Notes: generated by a model from the sequence alone, not told the origin. Counted from the first letter of the stretch, positions 23,421 to 35,067 are shown. The stretch: 64,000 nt of DNA from Sipunculus nudus (GCA_026874595.1 CM049310.1:53024558-53088557); one strand, 5' to 3'. Program-made: numbers and translations.

Positions 23421-23547
23421 TGACGCTACATTTTTTAATTTCTTGTACACATATCTGCTGTTTCCTTTTACAGACCGAATGGTTTGAACTAATGATAAAG
23501 CTGTGTATCCACAGCATATATGTGATATTTCATGCCTGAGAATATTC

Positions 23548-23550
<3 letters not shown>

Positions 23551-23592
<42 letters not shown>
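23551..23592. repeat. (TA)n microsatellite
   Basis: About 21 TA units, just 3' of the LINE fragment. Confidence 0.95.
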
Positions 23593-23595
<3 letters not shown>

Positions 23596-24339
23596 GTGAT
23601 ATTTCAATATTAGTAGATTTATATATAAATAAAAACAGTTGTCCCTCCCTCACCTGCGAGTCATCCTCCACCACCCCTGAAGATAAATTGACGCCAATGT
23701 CAACTGCACGTTAAAATATAACCTGCCTCGGCCCTGCAGTAGAGTACTGTGCAGACACGTAATAGTCAATGCACAGGAAGAAAAAGAGAAATTTCCAAGG
23801 CTGATGTTTCCCCTTTACTGCTTTAAGTGTCTTTTACTTCTTATCTTGACTGTCCAAAGTAGATTGCCATGACCTTAGGCGAGCAACACTTCATCCCTTG
23901 ATTGATTGCCCTTCACCCTACCAGATCGCTGGATTGGCGGAAGGTTGATTTCTTTAAAGTGCTCAATATAGACACACAAAAGCTCGGTTTCATGAACTCA
24001 CGAGCTGGTCCCTTGGGAAGTATTTTTTCTCATTGTGTTAGTAAAAGTTTCGTGTTTTCTTAAGGCAGTTGTTTTCATCAGATAGTCAAGAACCTTTCTT
24101 ACGCTCTCCACTCTGCAGGGTTTGAATGTGTTTTCATAAATACATTCTTTTATATTACACGTAAACGGGACAGGAATAAAAGCAAATGTCAATGTTCAGG
24201 TGTAAAATTTAAGGCATTAGGCAATTTTACATTTTTCAAATATGTTTGCATGTAATGAAAACTTTTTATGTGGGGTGGATCACGTGATTTCAGGAGCAAC
24301 TGACATCTGCGTGTTATAATAAAAAAGAGAATACTTCCT
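23593..24339. other. Gene-free stretch
   Basis: Short open frames only, with no recognisable domain or repeat. Confidence 0.35.
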
Positions 24340-24635
24340 AGTTCCTACTACACTGAAAATCTCCGACTCTTACATGATTTAAAACCAATTTAAAAACATC
24401 TCTTTCGGCAAGTTTTTTGTGTTTTAATTTGTTTTTTTTTTTAAGTAAATACAATGAATAAACAATCGGGAAAAAGTGAGAATGAAAGTGGGCTTGGGGA
24501 AAGGAACAGGAAGTAGGTTTCCGGAAAAAATTGTGTTCTGTAAGTTTTACGTGTAATTACGCTGCTAGGCCGACTATCGGAAATTGGCGTTATATAAATA
24601 CTGTTTATTATTATTATCATTATTATTATTATTAA
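24340..24635 (+). mobile_element. LINE 3' tail with (ATT)n
   Basis: This tail matches the LINE at 436-1320. It has CTCTTACATGATTTAAAACC and CCAATTTAAAAA near the start, then CCGACTATCGGAAATTGGCG followed by TTATATAAATACTG and (ATT)n. Only the last part of the element is present, as expected from incomplete reverse transcription. The leucine-rich frame starting at 24584 is just the translated ATT repeat. Confidence 0.75.
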
Positions 24636-25509
24636 TACAGCATGGTATTTGGGTTGATGCAGGGCACAAACATCCTACACAAAAATTAGGAAATTCAAAT
24701 GGATCAAGCGTTGATAATGATGGCCGATTTACAGGTATTTTACCCGACACCAGAATTTTATTTAGTGCCATTTATATCATGAACGTAATCAGAATACCTG
24801 TACTCTGACAATTCCAGTTCATTAATTTAATTTAGTTTATTCTGTAATCTTTGGATGTCATTCATCGAACTGATGTCATAATGGACCATGTGAACCTGCA
24901 CTGATGTACTAAACGTCGGAACTTCTTAAGTAAAAGATCTGGCCCTTTTCAAAAGGTAAGTATATTCAAAGTACATCGTAAGATAAAGCTCTCATATAAA
25001 CTGAAAAGAGGCTGACCTTTTTTTTCATGAGCAGAAGTTTAATACTGTTATGATAAAATTTGCAAAACGAGTGTAACACTTTTGATTAATGCACATGGAT
25101 CATTTTTCTCATATTGATATACTGTGTTGTATATGGAATATCGTCGATATATTGGTATTTATATTTTAATGCATACTCCCCCCTTCTAACTCAGTAAACA
25201 ATACAGAAATAAAACAGGTCGATACGCATGCTAGCTAATGGTACCTGCGCATTAATGTGGCGTTCGGTCCAGAAAATAAATTGCAATAAAATATAATGCC
25301 GTATTTATGACACTTTTATGTTAAAATGATCGAATAATTATTCTTTGAGGCCTTGTTTGTTAAGAAAATGTGTGTGTGATTGGGGGGGGGGGGGGGGTTC
25401 CAAAGGAGTACAAACCCCCTCCTAAGAATACCATAAATGTCTACAATCCAACCACATATTATGATATACATGTTTATAATATATATAAATATATAATTAT
25501 ATATTACAT
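24636..25509. other. Gene-free stretch with poly-G
   Basis: Nothing coding is supported. A poly-G run lies at about 25382-25397. Confidence 0.4.
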
Positions 25510-26060
25510 ATAGTTATAGTTTATTAGATTATAGAGACCCCCCATACATATAATGCAATACTCGACAGCGGTTTACAAATCAAGAATACATACATAAAAT
25601 TACATACAAAACATTAAAACAATGATAAATTATCACATTACATGCAAAATATAGGGCATTTAAAAACATTCACACAGGGTATATAAAGAGAATGACAATT
25701 AAAAAATATGCATATAAAATAAGCTAAACATTCGCCTAAAATAATAGGTTTTTAACCTCTTTTTAAAAATGGCAATAGAGCCAGCTGTCTTAATGTCTTC
25801 GGGCAGTCCATTCCATACAATTTGTGCTGCATACGTGAAAGCACGCTTACCGTAAGTTTCGGTGTTTGTTAAAGGAGTGCAAAGCACGTCTCTAAAATTT
25901 GACCGAAGAGTTCTTTTACTGATCTTCTCCTTTACCAGTTCACTTAGATATGAAGGTAACATTTCTGATTTGTTTTTATACACTAAAAGAGCAATTTTAA
26001 AATCTATTCGCTCATGTATCGATATCGGTAGCATAAAATGAAACACATATTGTGGAAAGC
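25510..26060 (-). pseudogene. CR1/L2-like LINE 3' end
   Basis: The minus-strand frame (26046 down to 25699) reads LPISIHERIDFKIALLVYK, LPSYLSELV, TLRS, YGKRAFTYAAQIVWNGLPED and FKKRLKTYYF. This is the textbook C-terminus of CR1/L2-type reverse transcriptases, where RAFS.AAP.LWN.LP and FK..LK are conserved. The frame is open over 115 codons, so the copy is younger than the others here, but the upstream polymerase is missing. AT-rich DNA follows the ORF. Confidence 0.85.
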
Positions 26061-26459
26061 GGTAAATTGAGGAAAGGGGAACTGAGGGCTAAATTTAGCT
26101 TTTTTTTTCTGGTAAAAGTTTTATTTCCCAAACAATCGAGGGGACAAAAGGTACTTAGTGGCATACAACCTTCCCTTAAAGAGTGAGGCTGACATGTCCC
26201 CCCCCCCCCGCTCTTAGCTTATAATGAAGTGTCATGACACCTTTTGTTGTAAGCTTTTCCCTTGAGACACAACACAGAGCGATATGTTGTTTTCCCTGTT
26301 CGGTATACCCGGGATTATATAACCCTAATCCTGAACCCTAACCCTAAACAAATGGCCCATGGGCCATGACGCTCAGATACATTTGACTGGGTGCTCATTT
26401 CTTTTATTAATGTTATTAATTGTCTTTGAGATTAGCCTATGGCTAATGTTACTATGTTG
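26061..26459. other. Gene-free stretch, short telomere-like motif
   Basis: A C10 run lies at about 26202-26210. Three CCCTAA-like units at about 26323-26350 are too few to be an interstitial telomere block. Otherwise nothing is seen. Confidence 0.4.
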
Positions 26460-27240
26460 ACCTACCCAGAACCGCTAAAAACTTGATTTTGGCCAGCGGC
26501 TTGCAGAATATAGGTCACCATGACCTTATTTTAAATTTCAAAGGAGATTTGCCAAGGACCTAGGTCTAATGCATACAATTTGTACCCATCTGACGTTAAA
26601 GGTACTCAAATCATGTTTTTGGCCTGTCACATGCAGGTTTCCAAGATCTCTCTGGATGGTGTGTTGGAAGATTTTAGGGTTTAAGCATACAATTTGTGCC
26701 ATATCTGACTGTATATGACATATATTATTAAAATTAAGTTACCTAATTTCAGGATTCAAAAAAGACTTCCCAAAGACCTCCCTAGAATGCAATATAAGGT
26801 TCAAAGGAAAATAGATACAATCTGTATAGGATACTCAAATTCATATCTTTTTGCTCATAGCGCTTAGAATATAGTCTATAACCTCCCTTGAAGTTGCACT
26901 AGAAGATTCTAGGCCTAATGCATACAATGCCCAGCTGACATTCAGGGTGCTCATATGACACCGTTCACAGTGACCTAAGTTCATGCTTCCAAGGACATTT
27001 GCCTGGGACCTCCCTGAATGTTATGTTTGAATATTCTAGGCCTAATGGATACAATTTGTGCCCCGTCTGTCTGGGTGCTCACAATCAAGAGATTTGCCTA
27101 GGACCTCCCTGGACGAACAGTGAGAAGTTTTTAGGTCTAACGGTTACGATTTGTGCCGTTTATAACGGACGGCCGGTCGGACAACCGGACGGACGCCGGA
27201 TAAAGGGTGATCGCTGCAGCTCAGATGACTCAGTCAGCTG
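26460..27240. repeat. Degenerate tandem repeat, ~95-127-bp units
   Basis: About six diverged units share GGCCTAATGCATACAATTTG-type text (near 26571, 26687, 26814, 26920, 27047 and 27142) and CCTCCCTG text, at spacings of 95-127 bp. The right edge has GGACGGACGCCGG followed by GTGATCGC, an ending often seen on invertebrate dispersed repeats. A perfect AGGTCACCATGACCT palindrome lies at 26512-26526. Confidence 0.6.
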
Positions 27241-27502
27241 AGCTAAAAATTTAAGATTTTCTGAGAAAATAAAATACGAACAAGCGTTTTATTGTGTTAA
27301 ATTTGTTAAGTACCCTTACTCTAGCCTTAAAATCAATCAAGTTTTCCCTGAACACATGATAGAAGTTGTTTTTTATACATATATAAAACATACATCGTTT
27401 ATACAAAACAAAAATACAGACACTTCAAGTGACATACTGACATACAACGTACAGCAGATATTCACACAGCCGACAATCTTGTCCACATAAGGGCATACTA
27501 AT

Positions 27503-28528
27503 GCGTGGGAATGAGAAAATATTGCGTGGGAACGAGAAACGATTGCGTGGGAACGAGATAATTATCGCGTGGAAACAAGATACTATCGCGTGGAAACCAG
27601 ATAATTATCGCATGGGAACATGATACTATCGCTTGGGTACAAGCGTAATTATCGCGTGGAAAAGAGATACTAAATTGTGGGAACGAGATACTATCACGTG
27701 GGAACGAGATAATTATAGCGTGGAAACCAGATACTATCGCGTGGGAATGTAATAATATCGCGTGGGAACGAGATATTTATCGGAAGGGAACGAGATACTA
27801 TCTCATGGGAATGAGATATTAATCGTGTGGGAACGAGATACAATCGCGTGGGAACGGGATAATTATCACGCGTAAATGAGATACTATTGCACTGGAATGA
27901 GATATTTATTGCATGGGAGCCAGATACCATCACGTTGTAACAAGATTCTTTCGCTACGGAACGAGATAATTATCGCGTGGAAAGATTGACCATCGTGTGG
28001 GAAAGAGATATTTATCGCATGGGAACGAGATACTATCGCATGGGAACGAGATATTTAGCGTGTGGAAATGAGATACTATCACCTGGGAACGAGAAACAAT
28101 CACATGGGAAAGAGATATTTATCGTATGGGAACGAGATACTATCGCGTGGGTGCGCGATATTTATTTGCGTGGGAACTAGATACTATCGCGTTTGAATGA
28201 AATAATTATCGCGTTAGATTGTGATACTATTGCGTTGGAATGAGCTATACGTTGCGTGGGAACAAGGTACTATCGCAAGGACACGAGAGAATCATCGCGT
28301 GGCAAAGAGGTACTTTCGCGTTGGAAAGAGATATATATCGCATGAGAACGAGCTATTTATCGTGTAGGAGTGAGATACTATCGCATGGGAACGAGATAAT
28401 TATTGCATGGAAACAAGAAACTATCACGTGGGAACGAGATAATTATCGCATGGAAACAAGATACTATCGCGTGGGAACTAATTAATTATCGCAAGGGAAC
28501 GAGATACTATTGCCTAAGAATGAGATAA
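27503..28528. repeat. Minisatellite of alternating 21- and 22-bp units
   Basis: About 1.03 kb of head-to-tail units based on GCGTGGGAACGAGATA. Units ending ATTATC (22 bp) tend to alternate with units ending CTATC (21 bp), giving a 43-bp higher-order period over roughly 47 monomers. Substitutions are frequent and scattered. Open frames across the array on both strands (for example 27977-28180 and 27694-27933) are consequences of the repeat. There is no conserved-repeat plus unique-spacer layout. Confidence 0.9.
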
Positions 28529-29250
28529 ATATAAAATTCTGTGTGTTCTATACGAGCCACCGAATAGTAAACTGTGCAAGGCCGGCGGAAGCGGTGAGGC
28601 AGGACAGGCTAGAGCCTCACCAATATTTTGCCTGGTTCAGTCAGGTAGTCTAACTCTTAATTAAAGGGTGTTCCCATTTAGACGAATTGATCTCCCGATG
28701 CGCTACGAACAGGAAAGATATCGAAGGTTAAAAAATTCCGCGCGATTCGGCCCTGATGACATGACAATGAATTAGCCGCTAAAAAGTCCGACGATGCTAC
28801 TTCGAATCAGATATGAAGCATTACGGAGGTATTACGATTTCGTCACGATAAATCTACAGTGTGTGTCGTAAGCGCTACTAGTTTCTAGAACACGACCTCC
28901 TGCTTCGAACAACAAAGGCATTCGAAATTATATATACAGAACACATACGACTAGCTAAGCATTAGTTAGCATTTTAGCGATTTTCTAGAACTAAGCTGCT
29001 ACGCTTCATAACGCATCGGTAACGCTGTATGTTGGGGCAAACTATTTAAATGAGGAGTGAAAGAGGTTTGTTTGACTCGGACACAAACCTGTGTATCCTT
29101 CACGTTATTTCACAAACAAAATACGGACGAGCAAATACAAGAGCGTATAGGATATTAACTGATCACTGGATATTAACACACTGCTCATATGACGTTCACA
29201 TTCTCGACATAGGACATTAACACATTTGGCCCATTATAGTAAATCATAAG
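28529..29250. other. Gene-free stretch
   Basis: Between about 28660 and 29050 the sequence is CG-richer and has weakly inverted ends (CCGATGCGCTACGAA versus GCTTCATAACGCATCGG), possibly an old DNA element. No coding region. Confidence 0.3.
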
Positions 29251-29315
29251 CAGTGGCGTCAATTTTTCTTCCAGGGTGGGGGGATGACTTTGTTTATATA
29301 TACACACACACATAT

Positions 29316-29359
<44 letters not shown>

Positions 29360-29716
29360 TTTCAACGTCTCTGAATGACATTCAACCATATATATATGTA
29401 TATATTTATGTATATATAATATATATATATAAATATATATAATTATTATAATATATATATACTTAATCTTATTTCAAATAATTATAATGATTTAGAAAAT
29501 AAGTTATTTTTTAATTCTAAGCAAGGTTTAGATATAACATTTTTTAGTAAATGGATCCAAAGTCTTTAATTGTAATTATTTATATATTTCATTTGCAATT
29601 TTATAATATTATTCTCTCAAAAGTGGGGGGGATGATTACATTGACCATCCCCCCCCCTTGCCAAAAAGTAGGGGGTATATATACCCCCCATCCCCCCCCC
29701 TATATTGACGCCCCTG
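29251..29716. mobile_element. hAT-type MITE with 8-bp target duplication
   Basis: The ends CAGTGGCGTCAAT (29251-29263) and the inverted CAGGGGCGTCAAT (ending at 29716) match except for one base. The flanks ATCATAAG and ATCATGAG are an 8-bp direct repeat with one difference. CAG..GGCG ends with an 8-bp duplication are typical of the hAT superfamily. The interior is AT microsatellite and G/C runs with no transposase. Confidence 0.75.
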
Positions 29717-30944
29717 ATCATGAGGATACCATAAGCTGAGCGTATGTCCTATGATAAGCGTGCGAGTCTCGCATAATGAATGAATGAATGCCCGATGAGC
29801 TCATGTTTTAATAGATGTAACAGAGATCAAGGTGGTGTTAAAGCAGTGTTTTTTTTTAATCTATTTTAAAATTTCTATATCAATACAGCTCTATATTATA
29901 TGTTCCTGTCCACCCTTTGAGCAGTGTGTGGGTGGAAACGTGTGAGCATTTTAGAACTGTATGGGTATGGCTGTGTTCGTGGATTTATCAGATATCATAA
30001 TTGTGTGAAACCACAACCTTTTTTAACTGTATTTTTTTTCAAATTTCTCATATTCATGCCAAGACATATAATGCTTATATGCTTCCGCATTTACAGATTT
30101 TATGGGAAATTTAGATGCAGGCATGTGAGTCACTGTAAATCATTTTCCGAGTGTGCAAGTGAAAGTGTGTTTTAGTGTGAGTTAAGTGTGCGGGGCCGTC
30201 AGTGTAAAATGTCAGTGTTATGCATTTTTTCTGTGCAAAGAACATGTCCAAAAGCTGGTATAGAAATATTCAACCTGCATATTGGTCGTTTTGGTTCGCA
30301 GGTGTTCGTGTGCATGATCACTGTGAAACAGCAAAACTTGCCTGACGTCAGGAAGACCAGTTGATTGCAGTGATAAAAAAAATTATGATTATTAAATTGG
30401 CCCATTTACTGGCATTTGGCAGTGGTAACTGCGCATAAGTTTCTCGATGTGAAGCAATTTTGTCATTTTACAGCTGATATTCTTTGTGAACCGGCAAACA
30501 CGGGGAAGCACATGAGTATTCAATGAGTATACGGGTTTGTTTATCGAGAAATTACTCTTGAATCATCAGGGGATGGGCTTGTTTATTATCTGTTATTTAA
30601 GTGGTCATTATTCTATATAAAAATGTCTGAACTTAAAAACGCTTCAGTAAAGTGTTATTTACGACCAGACTAAATTATGTGTGCCCCTGTAAGACTACGG
30701 AATCACGGTGTCACCGTGTACGCCTACCCCAGCAATCAAAATTATACTACTATAGTATAACTAAATATTCTTTTGTGTCGCAAATGCAATATGTGTATGA
30801 TGAAATTTGACGTACTTTATAGTCTGAACTGATCTTTTTTTAAATAGTCGCACAAAAGAGCTTTGAGAAATTTAAAAAGGTATGGTTTCGTGTACGGGGC
30901 CCCAGCCTATTGTTTCGCCCGGGGACCCGTAATGGTGTTAAGAC
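29717..30944. other. Gene-free stretch
   Basis: The two longest frames (29924-30175 on the plus strand and 30199-30405 on the minus strand) show no family features. Nothing is supported. Confidence 0.35.
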
Positions 30945-31160
30945 TATCCTGTGAGTACGTGTGTGCGCGCGTGTGTATTTGTGTCAGTGTGGGCTTGTGT
31001 GTGTGCTTGTACACAGCAAAACTCACGCAATCATGAACGGAATCTCATGAAATTTCCAGGGCATTTCGAGATTAAGCATTTCGGAGTGTGCATCCAGCTC
31101 ATTCTCCCGATTCAGGAGCTTCATCAAGCAATATTCGCAAATGCACGAATGAACATGTGA
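30945..31160 (+). repeat. Dispersed repeat B, copy 1
   Basis: A GT-rich lead (GTGTGTGCGCGCGTGTG) is followed by CAGCAAAACTCACGCAATCA, GAACGGAATCTCATGAAATT and AATGCACGAATGAAC. The same ordered words occur at 62435-62605 (+) and, inverted, at 49075-49240. Non-coding; class unknown. Confidence 0.6.
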
Positions 31161-31715
31161 GCCAAAAATATGAATGTCGACAAGGTCCAGCCTCTTGCTC
31201 CGCGCAGTGAGGCATCTGTTCAGGTCACGGTCGAACGCCCAGTACCTCTTGGTGACCATGTCCAGTGGTAATCTGCAATAGGGCTTGTGCACACCATCAA
31301 TTACAAATCATAAACTAATCTTAAGGTTCCGAAACACTGAGTGCGCCACAGCTTTTTGATCCTCAAATGATCAAAAACAAGCAGTTGGTTTTCATTAGCT
31401 TGTTCACAGTGTTTCAGTAGGACTCTTCCACAAGTCCCGTTTTGTGAATATGATAATATATTATTATTCACGATTTTTACGATATTATGGAATCCAGTCA
31501 TTGAAAGCAAACTAAACATATCGAGCTTATTTTCACTGAATCAAATGAAAATTTATTGTTTTTATTGACAAAACCATGATGGCTGGAGTAAAATACGGTT
31601 ACATCTCCCTTTTGGAAGTTTTATCCAAAGCAACTCGTGCCGATTTCCTTGTCAAATTCATTGTTAAACAATGAATGCCTGTTGTAAAGATTTCCGTCCT
31701 GTGAGGTTAGGCATA
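31161..31715. other. Gene-free stretch
   Basis: Short frames only, with nothing recognised. Confidence 0.3.
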
Positions 31716-31719
31716 TAAC

Positions 31720-31755
<36 letters not shown>
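31716..31755. repeat. (TA)n microsatellite
   Basis: About 19 TA units. Confidence 0.95.
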
Positions 31756-31757
<2 letters not shown>

Positions 31758-32288
31758 TGGATTCGAGTGGCTTTACATGTTTATGGCTACCTGAGGTTTC
31801 ATGTTGCATTTATGATAAATGCGACAATCATCAGGCCACATGTATTTGAACCTGCAATCACAGAAACAGAATTGAAGTATCTTAATATACTGAGCTACCG
31901 GTATCAGTAAGGGAGAAACATATTAAACATTAAACAAAGAGTGGGTCACATACATATTACTGAATAATATGACGTGAGGATATTAAAAACGTGACAGCTA
32001 CGGTTACGGTATTGATAGTCGAAATGCTCAATAGCATTATTTGGTATTGCACAGTTTGTTATATAATTTTGTGGTCCGACTTACTGGCATTGTAAAAAAT
32101 GCAGAGTCCGGATGGTTCCCTTGTAGTCTGTTTACATGTTCTGAGTCACTGACCAAGTGCCCTTTACCTGGCTTCCTGTGATTATGGATGGCTGGAGAGA
32201 AGGGTAGGAGAGAGAGAGGGCACCATACAGGGTCCTAAAAAAAGGGGCCCAGGGGCCTCTCACGCATGTTTCAGGGGTTTCGGCTGTC
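31756..32288. other. Gene-free stretch before the Penelope-like element
   Basis: The last 100 bp may be the 3' untranslated part of the Penelope-like element (minus strand). A poly-A and GGGGCCC stretch lies near 32240. Nothing else is seen. Confidence 0.3.
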
Positions 32289-33877
32289 TCAAGTGGGAGC
32301 ATGAGAAACCCTGTCGTATCGGAACTTTGCCCGATGGCGGCAGGTGGATACAAATTCTGCTCGTTTATTTAAAATTGTGGTCGGATCAGCAGTGGCGATC
32401 ACCATTTTCTCTGAAAGGCAGACATCACACCGCCGTGTGCCACATTTATATGGTGCTGCACGTTGGGCGATGCTCCATTTGACCTCGTAATCAAATTTCT
32501 GGTCTTTGAGATCCCAGATATATATGGACAGTTCTGTTTCTCTTCTGCAGCTTTCAGAACGGAATGACCGGGAGTGCGCGTTAAAACGGGTTTTGAATGG
32601 CCCTTCGGTCAGTCCGTAATAATGGCGTGCAGGTTTGCTGGAGGCGGAGACAGCAGCCTGTAGACAAGACATTCCAAGGCAGTGCCCGTCGAGGGGGCAG
32701 TTCTGGGGCTGTCTACGGTTGCATGTGCGTGCGGTCTGTTCTGGTGCGGGGGCTAAGACCTTGGCATTGTGGCTACTTATAATGGCAGCCATATTGCTCA
32801 TGCAGCTGTAGCTGCATTTGACATTTTTCCTGTTAAACAACTTGTGATATCTATGGTGCTTCGGAAAGTGCTTGTCCACAAGCAAGAGGAACTGCCTGGC
32901 TACGTTGGTCGTGACGTTCTGGTTATAAGGAGGATTGAACCAGGTGATGTTACGCTTCCGTGTTTTTTTTCTGTTCGCTCTGTTTTTTAACATACTTCAT
33001 ATCATTGTTAAAGCAACTTTTCCGGAGGGCCTCCTCGTATATGGGTTTTGCCCTGTGGAACTCTTCAGCATTACAAGATATGGATGAGATTCTACTGCTG
33101 ATTGCAGCTGGGAGGTGCTTCACGATAGTTGGTGGATGGTTAGACTTTGCATTGATGTAAAGGGGGTCGTTGTTTGGCTTGCGGTAGGGCCAAAATTTTC
33201 TCAGTTGGTAGATCGAATGTTACATCTAAGAAGTCAGTCTGTTTCAGGTGGGTCTCCACGGTAACTCGCAGGCCACATAACTTAAAGATCTGTATGATGT
33301 CCTTGCGGGCTCGGTCGGCTTGTGGTCCTGATAGTTTGACGGCAGCTAGGCCATCATCTCTGTAGAGGCCTACCTGGTCTTTGCTGAATTGCGTACATAG
33401 CAGGTTAAGGACATAGAGTCCAACAAGTTCGCAGATCTCCGCGCCATCATAACTGCCCATTGTCACGTCGAACTGACCACTATGTGTCTTAATCCAGCTT
33501 GAGTTGTCGCTGAACAAGAGAGACTTTCTGGAGTGCCATATGATGGACTCCTCTTGTGGTGTGATGGTAACAAATAATTTAGCGAATGATATGGCTTTTG
33601 AAAGCAGGTCTTCTGATATAGAGGGGTAAAATTCGAAAATATCAAACTTAATGAATGTTTTATCAATTTTATCTGGGACATTGTTAAACCATTGTAAGAC
33701 GGAATGGGTATTTCTCCATTGTTGGAGTTTAGTTATGTCGCGCAATCTGTTGTTTATCCGCTCGACTATTATTTTGCTCACAATGCCAATCTCAGTTTTT
33801 GCAGGATTGATGAGCCTGCACGATGGTTTCGTACGGAAGTCTTCCTCATGGTCTTTGAGCGTAATAAAAGCGAAATT
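32289..33877 (-). mobile_element. Penelope-like element: reverse transcriptase plus GIY-YIG endonuclease (decayed)
   Basis: Minus strand, read from 33877 downward. The reverse-transcriptase part has ITLKDHEEDF, KPSCRLINPAKTEIG, FIKFDIFEFYPSIS (first catalytic Asp), MGSYDGAEICELVGLYVL, GLYRDDGLAAV (catalytic DD) and QTDFLDVTFDL. After a frame change comes the C-terminal region with NPPYNQNVTTNVARQFL, a cysteine motif (CPLDGHC), then a GIY-YIG endonuclease: HYYGLTEGPFKTRF, TELSIYIWDLKD, KWSIAQRAAPYKCGTRRCD, LNKRAE. This order is specific to Penelope-like elements carrying endonuclease. Two frame breaks fall at homopolymers, a C run near 33160 and an A run near 32965. The N-terminal third is missing: the element stops at an (AT)n tract into which an LTR has inserted. 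It is non-functional as it stands. Confidence 0.93.
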
Positions 33878-33878
33878 A

Positions 33879-33880
<2 letters not shown>

Positions 33881-33914
<34 letters not shown>
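33881..33914. repeat. (AT)n tract, LTR target
   Basis: About 14 AT units lie between the truncated 5' end of the Penelope-like element and the LTR. The last four bases (ATAT) are repeated after the LTR at 35068-35071. Confidence 0.9.
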
Positions 33915-33918
<4 letters not shown>

Positions 33919-35067
33919 ACGGAACCTAATAACAACAGATCACGTATTCGACGAGCATAAATTTTGTTATGGATATAAAAAAAGATCAGATTCTGTAACA
34001 TTAGGCAGCGTGAAATGTCTAGGGGAATGAATAATGAAGTCATTGTTTTTTGATAACAAATAATTATAATTTCTTAAAACAATCCTGACATTACAATACA
34101 CTAAATCAATAAATTACACAGTAAAACAATAAAAATGTACAGTACCACAGTGTCTGGATCCTAGGCTTGTCTGGATACCACCACTGTCACAGCTCAACAA
34201 GTCCTTTAACACATATAATCCAGATGAACAGTTTGCGTAAATCTTCTCAGAGAAGAATAAAAAAGGTAAAGTCTGCTGGGCTTTTACACCCGAGCCTAAT
34301 GGCTCATCAGGCCGGAGCTTATCCCGGTTTCAGTAGCGTGAAGCGACTAAGGAGTTAAACTCCTCCTGGATGGGACATAAGTCCATCGCAGGTTACCTTC
34401 CCAGTATTTACTGGTACCCATTTCTACTGCTTGGTGGACAGAGGCACATTTGCGGTTGGGACCTTGCCTAAGGGTCTTGGCACGGTGGGGGTCTGACCGG
34501 GATTCGAACTTACGACCTCTCGATCATGAGCCCGGCACCTTAACCATTACACCCTCACCCCACTCAGAGAAGAATAGTCCACTGTAATCTCGGAATCAAT
34601 CTGTTGTATTCCAAAAGTGAAGTTCTGGCAATTATCCCGAAGGCAAACTGAAGACTATAAAATCCGTTACAAATTTCGAAGAATATCTGTAAGTTGCAAT
34701 TATCGAAAAGATCAACAAATTGACTCACACTCTTCCGTGTCCGCTGGAATTTTTCTCTCTCCTCTCTATGCCGGCTCTAAACACAGCCCCTATTTATAAC
34801 TTTTTAGCCGAAAATACTAGAAAATGGAAAATCCCCAAAGTACAATACACACGTTACAGGAACAAGCTTGAAACATCTAGAACAAAGAACGCTGTGTTTC
34901 TACACTTCAGACCCCACACTCGAGCAAAGCCAACTCGCACGTCTCCCATGGCAACGAACTATGCCGGCCTAACTGACAAATGTAAGACTCCTGCGCACAA
35001 TAAACCAGGGCCTGCCTAACACGAATCAGAATGTCAACAGCGCACAATAAAAGAGACACCTGTAACA
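33915..35067 (-). mobile_element. Solo LTR, copy 1 (carries a SINE)
   Basis: The termini on the plus strand are TGTTACGGAACC and CACCTGTAACA, flanked on both sides by ATAT (4-bp duplication). Without the inserted SINE it is about 836 bp, the same as copy 2. On the minus strand the LTR reads TGTTACAG..., has TATAAATAGGGG near 34800 and an AATAAA signal further on, and ends CCGTAACA, so it looks like a complete LTR with promoter and poly(A) signal. No internal region, primer-binding site or gag-pol gene is attached. Ty3/gypsy-type origin is likely but not shown. Confidence 0.82.
34260..34562 (-). mobile_element. tRNA-derived SINE, family B, inside LTR
   Basis: A 14-bp duplication, CTCAGAGAAGAATA, flanks the insert (34246-34259 and 34563-34576). 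On the minus strand it begins with a tRNA-like head: A box in GTGTAATGGTTAAGGTG, B box in AAGTTCGAATCCCGG. Next is a body containing GATGGACTTATGTCCCATCC, of a kind shared by several mollusc and other invertebrate SINEs, and an A-rich 3' end. Paralogous LTRs (for example near 60110-60130) have the empty site, proving insertion after LTR amplification. Confidence 0.9.

Noticed and set aside
24584-24808. Leucine-rich frame resembling a signal peptide
   Set aside because: The leucine run is the translated (ATT)n tail of a LINE; the rest has no features.
26323-26350. Interstitial telomeric repeat (CCCTAA)n
   Set aside because: Only about three imperfect units are present.
27503-28528. CRISPR array or repetitive protein
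   Set aside because: Units are contiguous with no unique spacers, in a eukaryotic genome. Frames across the array differ between strands and are broken by unit variation.
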